From: Chloroflexota bacterium
GTDB lineage: Bacteria; Chloroflexota; Anaerolineae; J036; Brachytrichaceae
Assembly: GCA_023382055.1 (NCBI GenBank)
Contig: JAMCQN010000030.1
Location: 1 to 64,000 of the forward strand
Reading direction: 5' to 3'
Length of the DNA stretch: 64,000 bases
Made by a program: the position numbers and the translations under genes. This document shows positions 25,337 to 34,100 of the stretch, piece by piece; positions within the stretch are counted from its first letter, which is position 1; the number at the start of each line of letters is the position of its first letter. The notes beneath the pieces were generated by a model that was not told the DNA's origin, did not search any database, and saw only the letters and a program-made list of their open reading frames with translations.

Positions 25337-28174
25337 ATGCAGATTGATACGACGACCGTAGTTGTAGCCCTGGCGGTTGCGTCGAGTCTACTCGTCGCCT
25401 TTACGGCAGCTCTGATGTGGCTGAAACGCCGGCGCGCTTCGCGCCGGGCGCTGGAATCTCGCGTGGCCGAGTTGGAGGCGCTCAGCAACGCTGTAAGCAG
25501 GATCGCTTCGGCTGCGCCGGACGAACAGTCACTCTGTCACCTGGTGTATGAGTGTGCGGCGGAGTTGGTTGACGTCAGCAACTTCCAACTTGGTCTTTTC
25601 GATGACGATGACTACGTCATCTGCGTCCGGTCGTCGCAAGGTGTGATGCAGCCGATGTCTCGCTATAACCTGGCTGAGGGACGCGGCATTGTGGGCTGGA
25701 TGCGCGAAACCGGCAAATCGCTGCTGGTGCGCGACTTCGAAACTGAAATGCCGGCGCTGCCGGCGCAACCCCGTTATATCAGCAGCCATCCGCCGCGTTC
25801 GGCAGTTTTTGTGCCAATGGTCAGCGGCGATCAGGTGATCGGCGCGATGGCGATTCAATCCGATACGCGGGCAGCTTATACCGATTCGCACCTGCGTATT
25901 TTAAGCATTATCGCCAACCAGTCTGCCGCGGCGATCCGGAACGCCCGCGCGCTGGCTCAGGAGCGCAGGCGCGCACAGCAGTTGGAACTGGTCAACGAGG
26001 TAGCCCGGCAAACTGCCGCAATCCTTGACCCCGACACACTCATGCCGCGCCTTACGGAGGCCATCCGTAATACCTTCGGTTATTACTTCGTCGGCCTATG
26101 CCTGATCGACGAGGAGAGCGGTCGTATCGTCATGCGCGCGGCGACAAACCCCGGCATGCTGGTCACGCAGATGGAAGTCGGCGAAGGATTAATAGGCGCC
26201 TGCATCAAGGATCAAGCCATCGTCATCTCCAACGATGCGGTGCATGATGAGCGCTATCTGTCCGCCGGCGTGTTGCCGGAGACCCGCAGTGAGATCGTCC
26301 TGCCCCTGCGTCTTAATGAGCGGGTCATTGGCGCACTCGACCTGCAATCCGATCAAGTGGCTGCGTTCTCCAGCAGCGACCAGCGCTATCTGGAGATTCT
26401 TGCTCAACAGGTCAGCGTCGCCATAGAGGACGCGCGCCTGTACGAAGCGGAACGCGAGCAAACGTGGATGTCCACAGCCCTGTTGCAGGTGGCCGAAGTC
26501 GCCGGTAAGGCAGAAACGCTGGATGATGCGCTTACGGCGGTGGCGCGCCTTGCGCCCCTGTTGACCGGCGTCGATTGCAGCGCCGTGCTGACCTATGACG
26601 CCGCCTTTGAGATGTTTGAAATCACAGCGCTCTTCGGACCGCTTTCCAGCAACGAGCGCCTGGCCGTTGGTGACGTGCTGCTGGTCAGCGATGTGCCGGC
26701 GCTGGAGGAAATGCTGCGTCACAATACGCCTGTGATGGGCAAAGAGAGCGGGCGGCTGGCCGTTCCGATGCTGGCGCTACCGCTGATTGCCCAGGATCAG
26801 TTGATCGGCGCGTTGCTGGTCGGGCAGCACGATGGATTGCCTTTCTCCAAGCGGCGTGTTGAGTTGCTTGCAGGGCTGGCCAATCAGGCGGCGCTGGTCA
26901 TCGACGTAGTGAATGCAAATCTGGCGCAGCAGGAAGAGTCGTGGGTCACTGCGGCCCTGCTGCAGGTCGCGCGCGCCGTGACGGAGAGCGCCGATCTTGA
27001 GACGATTGTCCAGACGATCGTGCGCCTCACGCCGTTGCTTGTCGGTGTAGAAGCTTGCGCCCTGTTCGTGCGTGAGGGCAATGATACGACGTTGCGCGCA
27101 TCGCAAGCTTATGGGCTTTCAAAGTCAGCCCATGAGCGTTTCAGCCGCGATGAATTTCCGATGGCCGCATGGCGCGAATGGTTCCTGGAGTTTCAGCGCA
27201 CGCAGCGATTGCCGGCGCTTAATCCCACGCCGGACGGCATCGCCGAGCGGATGGAAGTTCAGCACAGCGCAGCGCTTCCCTTGATCGCGAATGCCGACCT
27301 GGTGGGCGCGATGGTAATCGGGGCGCCCCGCGCGAATCTCATGCCGGAAGGCCGCTCGCTCAGCATACTCATCGGTATCGTTCAACAGACAGCCCTGGCC
27401 GTAGATAATGCGCGCTTATCGCGCGATGCGATGGCGCGCCAGCGTTACGAACAGGACCTGGCGTTTGCCCGCGAAATTCAGACCAGCTTCCTCCCAAAGG
27501 AATGTCCGCGCGTGACGGGTTGGGGGGTCGCAGCGGCATGGCAGGCGGCCCGCCAGGTCGGCGGCGACTTCTACGACTTTATCGCGCTGCCGGACGGCCG
27601 TTACGGGCTGGTCATCGCGGATGTGGCTGACAAGGGTGTTCCCGCGGCGTTGTTCATGGCGCTGACGCGCACGCTCATGCGCGCTGTCGCTTTCACGGGC
27701 CGCGCGCCATCCGACGCGCTCTCGCGGGTCAACGAGTTGATCCTTTCAGATTCCCACTCAGATCTGTTTGTGACTATGTTCTATGTGGTGTGGAGTCCGG
27801 TTTCAGGCGAGTTGATCTATGCCAATGCGGGACACAATCTACCGTTGCTCGTTCAGGCGAACGGCGAGGTGACCGAGTTGTATTCGCAAGGGATCGCGCT
27901 GGGGGTAGTGGAGCATATTGCGCCGGAGTCCGGCGTTATCCAGCTTCACCCGGGCGATATAGTCGTCCTGTATACAGATGGCATCACCGATGCGCTTAAC
28001 CATGCTGATCAGGAGTTTGGCCTGCAGCGCCTGAAGTCCATCGTGAGCGATGCGCGCGCGTTATCGTCAAACGAAGTGGTTGCACGCATCATGTCCGCTG
28101 TGCGCGACTTTGCCGGCAACGAGCCGCCCTTCGATGATCAGACGCTGGTCGTCCTGAAACGCGAGACGCGCTGA
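25337..28174 (+). CDS. Multi-GAF PP2C-type (SpoIIE/RsbU) serine phosphatase
   Basis: A 945-residue regulator. One N-terminal membrane helix (about residues 6-27) is followed by up to four GAF-type sensor domains (about 45-190, 215-360, 385-530, 560-700) and a SpoIIE-type PP2C phosphatase (about 735-940). The phosphatase motifs are intact: FAREIQTSFLP linker, VGGDFYDF, VIADVADKG, YANAGHN, VLYTDGITDA and FDDQTLVV. Such enzymes dephosphorylate anti-sigma antagonist proteins in partner-switching stress responses; no STAS or anti-sigma gene is adjacent. The ATG at 25337 starts the membrane helix properly; the frame is open 14 codons further upstream. Confidence 0.9.
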   Translation: MQIDTTTVVVALAVASSLLVAFTAALMWLKRRRASRRALESRVAELEALSNAVSRIASAAPDEQSLCHLVYECAAELVDVSNFQLGLFDDDDYVICVRSSQGVMQPMSRYNLAEGRGIVGWMRETGKSLLVRDFETEMPALPAQPRYISSHPPRSAVFVPMVSGDQVIGAMAIQSDTRAAYTDSHLRILSIIANQSAAAIRNARALAQERRRAQQLELVNEVARQTAAILDPDTLMPRLTEAIRNTFGYYFVGLCLIDEESGRIVMRAATNPGMLVTQMEVGEGLIGACIKDQAIVISNDAVHDERYLSAGVLPETRSEIVLPLRLNERVIGALDLQSDQVAAFSSSDQRYLEILAQQVSVAIEDARLYEAEREQTWMSTALLQVAEVAGKAETLDDALTAVARLAPLLTGVDCSAVLTYDAAFEMFEITALFGPLSSNERLAVGDVLLVSDVPALEEMLRHNTPVMGKESGRLAVPMLALPLIAQDQLIGALLVGQHDGLPFSKRRVELLAGLANQAALVIDVVNANLAQQEESWVTAALLQVARAVTESADLETIVQTIVRLTPLLVGVEACALFVREGNDTTLRASQAYGLSKSAHERFSRDEFPMAAWREWFLEFQRTQRLPALNPTPDGIAERMEVQHSAALPLIANADLVGAMVIGAPRANLMPEGRSLSILIGIVQQTALAVDNARLSRDAMARQRYEQDLAFAREIQTSFLPKECPRVTGWGVAAAWQAARQVGGDFYDFIALPDGRYGLVIADVADKGVPAALFMALTRTLMRAVAFTGRAPSDALSRVNELILSDSHSDLFVTMFYVVWSPVSGELIYANAGHNLPLLVQANGEVTELYSQGIALGVVEHIAPESGVIQLHPGDIVVLYTDGITDALNHADQEFGLQRLKSIVSDARALSSNEVVARIMSAVRDFAGNEPPFDDQTLVVLKRETR

Positions 28175-28218
28175 TCCGTGGATGTCTGGATTCGCGCCGA
28201 AGCCGGACATCGCCATGC

Positions 28219-29691
28219 CTATTGCGGCGGCGGCGCATTCAACGCCGGCGCCTGTGCGGGTATCTGGCCGTTGTTGAAATACCCATATGCGGCTCGCGCG
28301 ATATCGTTGATGACCTGCGATGTATCGCTCCAGTTCAGGGTTGAGTTGCTGTGCAACATGACTGTCAGGATATACGCGCCGCCGGGCGATCGTACCAGCG
28401 CGGCGTCGCCGTGGTTGTTGGCGTCCCACGACTGGCGCTGAATAACCGTTGCGCCTGGGCTGCTGGCGGCTACCAGGATGTTGGCGTTGTTCTGGCCCAA
28501 CGTATTCAGCGCGAGCTCGCATTTGGCGGGCGTAAATTCGCCTTTGAAGGCCAGCATCAGCGCTCCGCCATTGTTGCGGCACTGCTCCAGCATCTCCAGC
28601 ATCACGCTGATTTCCGCGGGCGTCGATTGAGCAAGCGCATCCGGCGATGTACTGACATCAGTGCGCGAATTGCCGGGTGTGATGACCTGCAGCGGGGTGG
28701 AGGTCTGGTCGTAAGGTTGCGCCAGGAAGGTGCTGACCAGGCCCATGCGCTTCAGCATGTCGTTCAGTTGGCTGGCGCCGGCCTGCGCGTCGCCCTGACC
28801 GATAGCGCCGAGGAAATCATTCGCGCTTGCATTTGCGCCGGACGTGACCATCGCGCCCAGTTGCTGCACAGTTGGCGAGTCCGCTGTCGGGCTCAAGACG
28901 CGAATGGCATCGACGGCGATGGCTATCTTGAGCCATCCCTGCGCTGAAAAAGCCACATCGCTGTTCAGCGAGAACTCCTGCCCGGTTTTCAAATCTTTGA
29001 CAAAGACGCCGGCTGTGCCGCCGGGGAATTGAGCCAGGCGCTGTTTGATCAGATCGCCGAGTGAACTGATCGTGCGCGATCCAATTGGGATGGTATCCAC
29101 CGGCAGATCGACAAAGCGCGAGCTGCCTGACTGAAGCGCGTTCAGCAACAACTTTTCGCTCTCGCTTGTATTCAGCAGCACACCATTCCGTCCAGCCGTC
29201 AGCGAAAGGTCTTTCGCATTGGGTTGCGGCGGCGTAGGCTTACGGTCATATTGATTCGCCAATGTACTGAGGAACTGGTTGAGTTTATCGACCGAATACT
29301 GATAGGGGACGTTGATGTGCGTATCGGGCGAGTTGTGCAATACAAATTGCGGTAGTTTATCCAGTCCCTGCTGTCCTTTAATGATTTTGTCGAGTTGCAA
29401 CTGCAGGACGACGTCATTGACCTGGTAATCAATATCGGCAGGATGCATCTGAATGATAGAGGTTTGATAACGCAGTGCGACGGGGCTGAGCAAAAGACGG
29501 CTGGTGCGTGTGATTGCTTCGTTGATGCTGAGCGCGCTCACATCGATATCGCCGACATAGGTGCTGGCCGGCAGACGGTCGCGGGTGCTGAAAAACGAAA
29601 CAAAGATGCCAATCAGCACCACTGCGATGATGATACCCCCAAGGGTCAATGCGGTCCTGAGGGCTGTCTTTACTGTTAAGCGGCGCTTCAT
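28219..29691 (-). CDS. Beta-lactamase-fold protein with degenerate active site
   Basis: A 490-residue membrane-anchored extracytoplasmic protein. Residues 12-34 form the anchor. Residues 40-200 look like two PG_binding_4/YoaR-type repeats (VGDIDVSALSINEAITRTSR and DLSLTAGRNGVLLNTSESEK). Residues 220-470 follow the class A beta-lactamase-like fold (GVFVKDLKTGQEFSLNSDVA). The expected Ser-x-x-Lys reads Gly252-Trp-Leu-Lys255, the SDN-like loop reads SGANASAN, and no Lys-Thr/Ser-Gly triad is found (RQSWDANNHGD instead). It is therefore probably not a hydrolase and may bind cell-wall material. It converges on the phosphatase gene. Confidence 0.78.
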   Translation of the reverse strand: MKRRLTVKTALRTALTLGGIIIAVVLIGIFVSFFSTRDRLPASTYVGDIDVSALSINEAITRTSRLLLSPVALRYQTSIIQMHPADIDYQVNDVVLQLQLDKIIKGQQGLDKLPQFVLHNSPDTHINVPYQYSVDKLNQFLSTLANQYDRKPTPPQPNAKDLSLTAGRNGVLLNTSESEKLLLNALQSGSSRFVDLPVDTIPIGSRTISSLGDLIKQRLAQFPGGTAGVFVKDLKTGQEFSLNSDVAFSAQGWLKIAIAVDAIRVLSPTADSPTVQQLGAMVTSGANASANDFLGAIGQGDAQAGASQLNDMLKRMGLVSTFLAQPYDQTSTPLQVITPGNSRTDVSTSPDALAQSTPAEISVMLEMLEQCRNNGGALMLAFKGEFTPAKCELALNTLGQNNANILVAASSPGATVIQRQSWDANNHGDAALVRSPGGAYILTVMLHSNSTLNWSDTSQVINDIARAAYGYFNNGQIPAQAPALNAPPPQ

Positions 29692-29937
29692 AGAATAGGC
29701 GTGGGTGTTTCAACCCGGAGTGTTAAACCCGGCGTTTTATAGGCTGCAATATCACGGCAGCTATCCATAACTATACGTGTAATCATGTACTGAGATGATA
29801 ACCCAAGTTATTACCCAGGCTGTTCTGCCGAACGAGTTGTCCAGTCTTGCGTTAGAATCATGTCAATCGAAAGAAGGCGTAGCTACTGCTGATTACCGGC
29901 AAGAACCGGCTGCGCTTAGTGAGGAGCGCTTGAGATC

Positions 29938-30255
29938 ATGACAACACTACCGGAAGCTTTGCAGGGTATGATCGCACGGTTCAACCCCGCAAAAGCAAAA
30001 GGCATCAACGCAGTAATTCAGTTAAATGCGACCGGTGACGGCGGCGGGCAGTACTACACAACCGTGGTCAATAACAAAGCGACATTGACCGAGGGTGTCG
30101 CGCCGAACCCGACGGTTACCATCATCGTGGCTGCCAAAGACTGGATTGACATCATGGGCGGCCAACTGGACCCAACCCGCGCATTTATGGCGGGCAAGCT
30201 CAGGATCACAGGCGACCTGGGTTTGATGATGCGTTTCCAGAATATGTTTGGCTGA
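29938..30255 (+). CDS. SCP2 sterol-binding domain protein
   Basis: A 105-residue single-domain protein of the SCP2 family, which binds lipids or acyl-CoA in a hydrophobic tunnel. The family pattern is clear: AVIQLNATGDGGGQYYTTVV, then NPTVTIIVAAKDWIDIMGG and LDPTRAFMAGKLRITGDLGL. It has no signal peptide. The next gene, an acyl-CoA dehydrogenase family protein, starts 22 bases after its stop, so it may present acyl substrates to that enzyme; this is inferred from position only. GGAGCG lies a few bases before the ATG. Confidence 0.9.
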   Translation: MTTLPEALQGMIARFNPAKAKGINAVIQLNATGDGGGQYYTTVVNNKATLTEGVAPNPTVTIIVAAKDWIDIMGGQLDPTRAFMAGKLRITGDLGLMMRFQNMFG

Positions 30256-30277
30256 TATTTCACTGCAGACAGGTCTA

Positions 30278-31441
30278 ATGACCGAATTCGAGCGCATTTT
30301 ATCGGCGTGTGATGAGCTGGCGCGCCGGTTCTCTGAACGCGCCGATCAACATGATCGCGCTGGTTCATTCCCATTTGAAAACGCGGCGGATCTGCGCGCC
30401 GCTGGTTTGCCACGCCTGACAATCCCGCGCGTATATGGCGGCGATGGCGCTACCTTGAAGCAGATGGCGCTGGTACTTCAGCGCCTGGCGCATGGCGATG
30501 CCAGTACCGCTCTGGGACTGGCGATGCATGTGCACATCCTGGGTCAATTAACCGACAGCCGCGCGTGGCCCTCGGAAAAGGTTGAGGAGTTCTGTCGTGA
30601 AGTGGTGTCGCGCGGCTTACTGGTGAACAGCGCTGCCAGCGAACCCGATATGGGCAGTCCATCGCGCGGCGGAAACCCGTCCACCACAGCGACGCCGGTC
30701 GATGGCGGGTTTCGCATCAACGGCCGCAAAAGCTGGGTTACATTCGCGCCGGCTCTCGATTACGTGCTGACCAGCGCAACCATACAGTCCGATGCGGAAT
30801 TCCCTGACGTAGGTGTTTTCGCTGTTGATTCGCGGACGCCCGGCGTGCGCGTACTGAATAACTGGAGCGATGCGTTGAGCCTGCGCGCCAGCGGCAGCAG
30901 CGAGGTGGTGTTCAGCGACGTGTTCGTGCCGGCGCGCTGGCATGTGGAGACGCGCCGCCGCAACGAACAACCGCGCGGCCCCATGCTCCCGCCCGCCTGG
31001 AGCGCCTGTGCATTTGCAGCAGTCTATCTCGGCATCGGCGAGGCTGCGCTTGAGCAATTTGTGGCATATGCTAAACAGCGCGTGCCCACAGCGCTGGGAA
31101 AGCCCATCACCGAATTGCCGCAAACCCGGCGCGCGATCGGCCAAATGGATCTCACGCTGCGCGCTGCTCGAACGGTGCTCTATTCCACTGCAGAACAATG
31201 GCACGAGCGCCCCGAACAGCGCCACCGTATGACGGCAGAATTCGCTGCGGCCAAGTTCCTGTGCACCAACGCTGCTGTGACAGTGACGGAACTGGCATTG
31301 CGGTCGGCAGGCGCTAATGGACTGGATCGCAAATTGCCTCTGGAACGTTTCTTCCGTGACGCGCGCGCCGGTCTATTGCATCCACCGCAGGACGATCTGG
31401 CGCTTGAGATCATGGGCAGGCAAGTCATTGATGCCGGTTGA
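30278..31441 (+). CDS. Acyl-CoA dehydrogenase-like flavoprotein
   Basis: A 387-residue protein of the acyl-CoA dehydrogenase superfamily. The N-terminal helical domain (RRFSERADQHDRAGSFPFEN, LTIPRVYGGDG), the middle beta-domain (GSPSRGGNPSTTA, INGRKSWVTFAP) and a type 2 C-terminal domain (AKFLCTNAAVTVTELALRSA, FFRDARAGLLHPPQDD) are all present. The last pattern resembles DszC/HpaH-like flavin monooxygenases and not classic dehydrogenases, and the usual catalytic glutamate is not obvious. It is preceded by an SCP2 gene and followed after three bases by a pentapeptide-repeat gene. The ATG at 30278 is preferred to an upstream in-frame TTG at 30248. Confidence 0.85.
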   Translation: MTEFERILSACDELARRFSERADQHDRAGSFPFENAADLRAAGLPRLTIPRVYGGDGATLKQMALVLQRLAHGDASTALGLAMHVHILGQLTDSRAWPSEKVEEFCREVVSRGLLVNSAASEPDMGSPSRGGNPSTTATPVDGGFRINGRKSWVTFAPALDYVLTSATIQSDAEFPDVGVFAVDSRTPGVRVLNNWSDALSLRASGSSEVVFSDVFVPARWHVETRRRNEQPRGPMLPPAWSACAFAAVYLGIGEAALEQFVAYAKQRVPTALGKPITELPQTRRAIGQMDLTLRAARTVLYSTAEQWHERPEQRHRMTAEFAAAKFLCTNAAVTVTELALRSAGANGLDRKLPLERFFRDARAGLLHPPQDDLALEIMGRQVIDAG

Positions 31442-31444
31442 ACC

Positions 31445-32272
31445 ATGGGTGAACTGACTCGTAAAGAGGTGATTCAGCTCCTCGCAGTCGCCAGCGGCGA
31501 TGATGCAGGCGTGCGGCTCTCGGGCGTTGACCTGAGCGACCTTGATATGCGCGGCCTGTGTTTCAGACGCGCTGACCTGCGCATGGCCAACATGAGCGGC
31601 GCATTATTAAACCGGGCAGACTTGCGCCGGGCCGATCTTGCCGGTGCGAATCTGTCGCGCGCAATCCTCAACGAGTCGGATTTATCCGGGGCGAACCTGG
31701 CCGGCGCGGTGCTTCACGATGCGCGTCTCGTGAAGGTCGGCATGCGCGAAGCGCAGCTCAACGCAATTGATGCGGCGGGCGCTGATCTGCACGACGCCGA
31801 TTTGACGGATGCGCGGCTGAACCTGGCGGACCTGAGCAGCGCAGATTTGAGCCGGGCGATCCTGACTCGCGCCCGTCTGAACAAAGCACAACTGGGCGGC
31901 GCGGACCTGGTCGATGCGCGGCTGCAAAATGCTGACCTGGCTGAGGCCAACCTGGATCTGGCTAACTGCACGCGCGCGAATCTCAACCATGCATATCTGC
32001 AGCGCGCCAGCTTTATCGAGGCAATCCTGGCGTGGTGCAACCTGCGCGACGCCAACCTGTCGGAAGCGATTCTTCTGCGGGCTGATATGACAAGCGCTGA
32101 TTGCAGCCGCGCCATCCTGCGCGCGGCGCAGATGCGCGGCGTGATTCTGCGGGAAACAAACCTGAGTGAAGCCACATTGCGCGATGCGCAGGTCGAGGAT
32201 AGTGCGCTTGCATATGCGATGCTGTCTGCCACCATCATGCCAGGCGGGAATACGTCGCTGGACGGCTCGTGA
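31445..32272 (+). CDS. Pentapeptide repeat protein
   Basis: A 275-residue protein. After about 20 helical residues (LTRKEVIQLLAVASGDD), nearly the whole length is pentapeptide repeats of the A(D/N)LxX type, with examples such as RADLRRADLAGANLSRAILN and LADLSSADLSRAILTRARLN. These fold into a right-handed quadrilateral beta-helix. Some family members mimic DNA and protect gyrase from quinolones, but most have no known role. It starts three bases after the preceding acyl-CoA dehydrogenase-like gene and should be translated with it. There is no signal peptide. Confidence 0.93.
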   Translation: MGELTRKEVIQLLAVASGDDAGVRLSGVDLSDLDMRGLCFRRADLRMANMSGALLNRADLRRADLAGANLSRAILNESDLSGANLAGAVLHDARLVKVGMREAQLNAIDAAGADLHDADLTDARLNLADLSSADLSRAILTRARLNKAQLGGADLVDARLQNADLAEANLDLANCTRANLNHAYLQRASFIEAILAWCNLRDANLSEAILLRADMTSADCSRAILRAAQMRGVILRETNLSEATLRDAQVEDSALAYAMLSATIMPGGNTSLDGS

Positions 32273-32657
32273 TGCGAAAAATAGCGTTAGTTTGGCAAAA
32301 TCAGCCGAATATGTTACATTACGCCTACAGGAGAGGGTGCCGGACAAGTCTGTGAAAGTGATTGTTTCGATCTCCGCAGGTAAGGGGCCGAATCGCGCTC
32401 GTTGCGGCGAGTCTGATGTCATGCTTCTCGCGCCAGAACGCAGAGGTGTGGGCGAAGCCCCGGTAGTGGTCCGAACGTCACTGGGGTAGCACATCCATTT
32501 CAGCTACCCACACGGCAAAAGGAGGATGGTTCGAGTAAGAGTCACGACATCGATAGTACTATCGCACGCGTCGAGCTAGTTTCTCGCCAGGCGACTGGCT
32601 GTTTGTACCAGAACTTCGTTCCATATTCACGTTCCATATACGGAGAGAGAAAGAACC
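32273..32657 (+). promoter_or_regulatory. Long leader region of the RRM gene, possibly a structured RNA
   Basis: A 385-base non-coding region upstream of the RNA-binding protein gene. It holds a hairpin GGGTAGC/GCTACCC (32484-32490 with 32503-32509) and a purine-rich AAAAGGAGGATGG just after it. There is also a perfect palindrome at 32551-32564 and the proper ribosome site GGAGAGAGA before the ATG. I compared it by eye with common riboswitch cores and found no match. A long structured 5' leader controlling an RRM protein is plausible; a separate small RNA is an alternative. Confidence 0.4.
32551..32564. promoter_or_regulatory. Perfect 14-bp palindrome, possible operator
   Basis: CGATAGTACTATCG is a perfect palindrome 94 bases before the RRM start codon. 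It is within the leader region and could be a dimeric repressor site or a small RNA stem. Confidence 0.4.
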
Positions 32658-33005
32658 ATGCCAAGCAGACTGTATGTTGGCAATTTGTCGTATTCCACTA
32701 CCGAGGATTCACTGCGCCAGTTCTTTACAACGGCGGGTGAAGTCAAGACGGCTGAGGTCGTTATGGACCGCCAGACGAACCGCTCGAAGGGATTTGCATT
32801 CGTTGAGATGATGACGGATGATGGCGCCCAGAAGGCCATTGCTACGCTGAATGGCAAGACGCTGGATTCACGTCAGCTACGCATCGACATCGCCAAACCC
32901 AAGGAGCAGCGCGCACGGGTCGGCGGCGCCGGTGGCTACAACGGTGGTGGCGAGCGCAATCGTTATAGCGGTGGGCGCAGCAACCGCGACGAGTACGAGG
33001 ACTAA
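32658..33005 (+). CDS. Single-RRM RNA-binding protein
   Basis: A 115-residue protein with one RNA recognition motif (residues 3-80). RNP2 is LYVGNL and RNP1 is KGFAFVEM, both intact, followed by a Gly/Arg/Asn-rich tail (GGAGGYNGGGERNRYSGGRS). This is the layout of the cyanobacterial Rbp and Chloroflexota glycine-rich RNA-binding proteins, many of which are cold-induced RNA chaperones. The gene stands alone, with a long leader upstream and a strong terminator downstream, consistent with high, separately regulated expression. GGAGAGAGA lies nine bases before the ATG. Confidence 0.95.
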   Translation: MPSRLYVGNLSYSTTEDSLRQFFTTAGEVKTAEVVMDRQTNRSKGFAFVEMMTDDGAQKAIATLNGKTLDSRQLRIDIAKPKEQRARVGGAGGYNGGGERNRYSGGRSNRDEYED

Positions 33006-33080
33006 TACAATCTCAACCAAGTAAGCCTTTGTATGCCTGAACTCCGGGGAGGGTATACGACTACTTACCGGCACATCCTG

Positions 33081-33109
33081 GGGGCGCACAACAAGTGCGC
33101 CCCTTTTTT
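33081..33109 (+). terminator. Rho-independent terminator of the RRM gene
   Basis: Stem GGGGCGCAC (33081-33089) with GTGCGCCCC (33095-33103), loop AACAA, followed by six T residues. It is 75 bases after the RRM stop and points only in the plus direction. Confidence 0.93.
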
Positions 33110-33117
33110 ATCAGCCT

Positions 33118-33792
33118 TTATTCCTCGCGCAGCACGTACCCCACCCCCCGCACGGTGTGTATCAGCCGCGGTTCATTACTGGCTTCTGTTTTCTGTCGCA
33201 GATAGCGCACATATACTTCTAGCACGTTGCTTTCACCGCCGAAGTCGTAACCCCACACCCGGTCCAGAATCTGTTCGCGCGTTAATACCTGGCGCGGGTT
33301 GCGTATCAGATATTCCAGCAGGTCATATTCCTTGGCGGTCAGTTCAAACGTCCTGTCACTGCGCTTGGCCAGGCGTGTGCCGGTGTCGAGTTGCAGATCG
33401 GCATAACGCAGGATCTCGGGCTTTGAACTCGGCGCGGCTCGTCGCAACAGCGCATGGATACGCGCCAGTAATTCCGGGAAGGCAAATGGTTTCACCAGGT
33501 AATCGTCTGCGCCTGTCTCAAGCCCGATGACGCGGTCTGAAACCGAATCTTTTGCCGTGAGCATTAAAATGGGAACGTTACTGGCGGAGCGCAATCTGCG
33601 GCAGACCTCCAATCCATCCATCCCGGGCATCATCCAATCGAGAACCACCAGATCCGGCGGGTTGTCACGCGCTGCTGCAAGACCACTCGCGCCATCCGCT
33701 GCAGCGGTCACTTTGTAATTTTCGTAAGCCAAACCGCGCCGCAGCAAGTCCCGGATCGCAGAATCATCTTCGATAATCAGAATATGTTCCAT
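33118..33792 (-). CDS. OmpR/PhoB-family response regulator
   Basis: A 224-residue two-component regulator. The receiver domain (1-120) has the acidic pair EDD, the phospho-acceptor aspartate in [13 protein letters not shown], and the lysine in DDYLVKPF. The C-terminal winged helix (130-222) has [20 protein letters not shown] and the recognition region [15 protein letters not shown]. It binds DNA as a transcription regulator. No kinase gene is beside it, so its partner may be an orphan kinase such as the one at 17490. The frame is open 44 codons upstream, but the ATG at 33790-33792 begins the receiver domain. Confidence 0.93.
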   Translation of the reverse strand: MEHILIIEDDSAIRDLLRRGLAYENYKVTAAADGASGLAAARDNPPDLVVLDWMMPGMDGLEVCRRLRSASNVPILMLTAKDSVSDRVIGLETGADDYLVKPFAFPELLARIHALLRRAAPSSKPEILRYADLQLDTGTRLAKRSDRTFELTAKEYDLLEYLIRNPRQVLTREQILDRVWGYDFGGESNVLEVYVRYLRQKTEASNEPRLIHTVRGVGYVLREE

Positions 33793-34100
33793 GTTCGCAA
33801 CTCCGCAATCCAAATTCACTCGGGTTTTCCAGCGCCGATGCCGACTGCATCGATGGAAGTAACCTCCGTGTCCCATAACAGGCTGCGCGCCGAACCAAGT
33901 TCCGGTGGCGCGCTCTGCCCCCATTCATTGTAATGTACCAACACCGCGAAAGTTTACGCTGGCTACTCGTCCAGTCTATTTTATTCCGCCGGGCATGCGT
34001 GCGGCAGCAGATTATCCTTCATCATAACCGGCGTAGCGGCGGTGTGTCCATGGTTGTCACGGTATCCAGCGCATTCCTGGGGCGGCAGGGGGTATGGATT
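33793..34100. other. Intergenic region, nothing recognised
   Basis: A 308-base gap between the response regulator start and the cdsA stop, both on the minus strand. Short open frames here show no similarity I recognise. It should contain the regulator promoter and the end of the cdsA transcript, but no clear hairpin with a U-run was seen. Confidence 0.4.

Noticed and set aside
32273-32657. Possible known riboswitch (c-di-AMP, cobalamin, SAM or glycine type) before the RRM gene.
   Set aside because: None of the conserved cores could be matched by eye; kept only as an unexplained leader.
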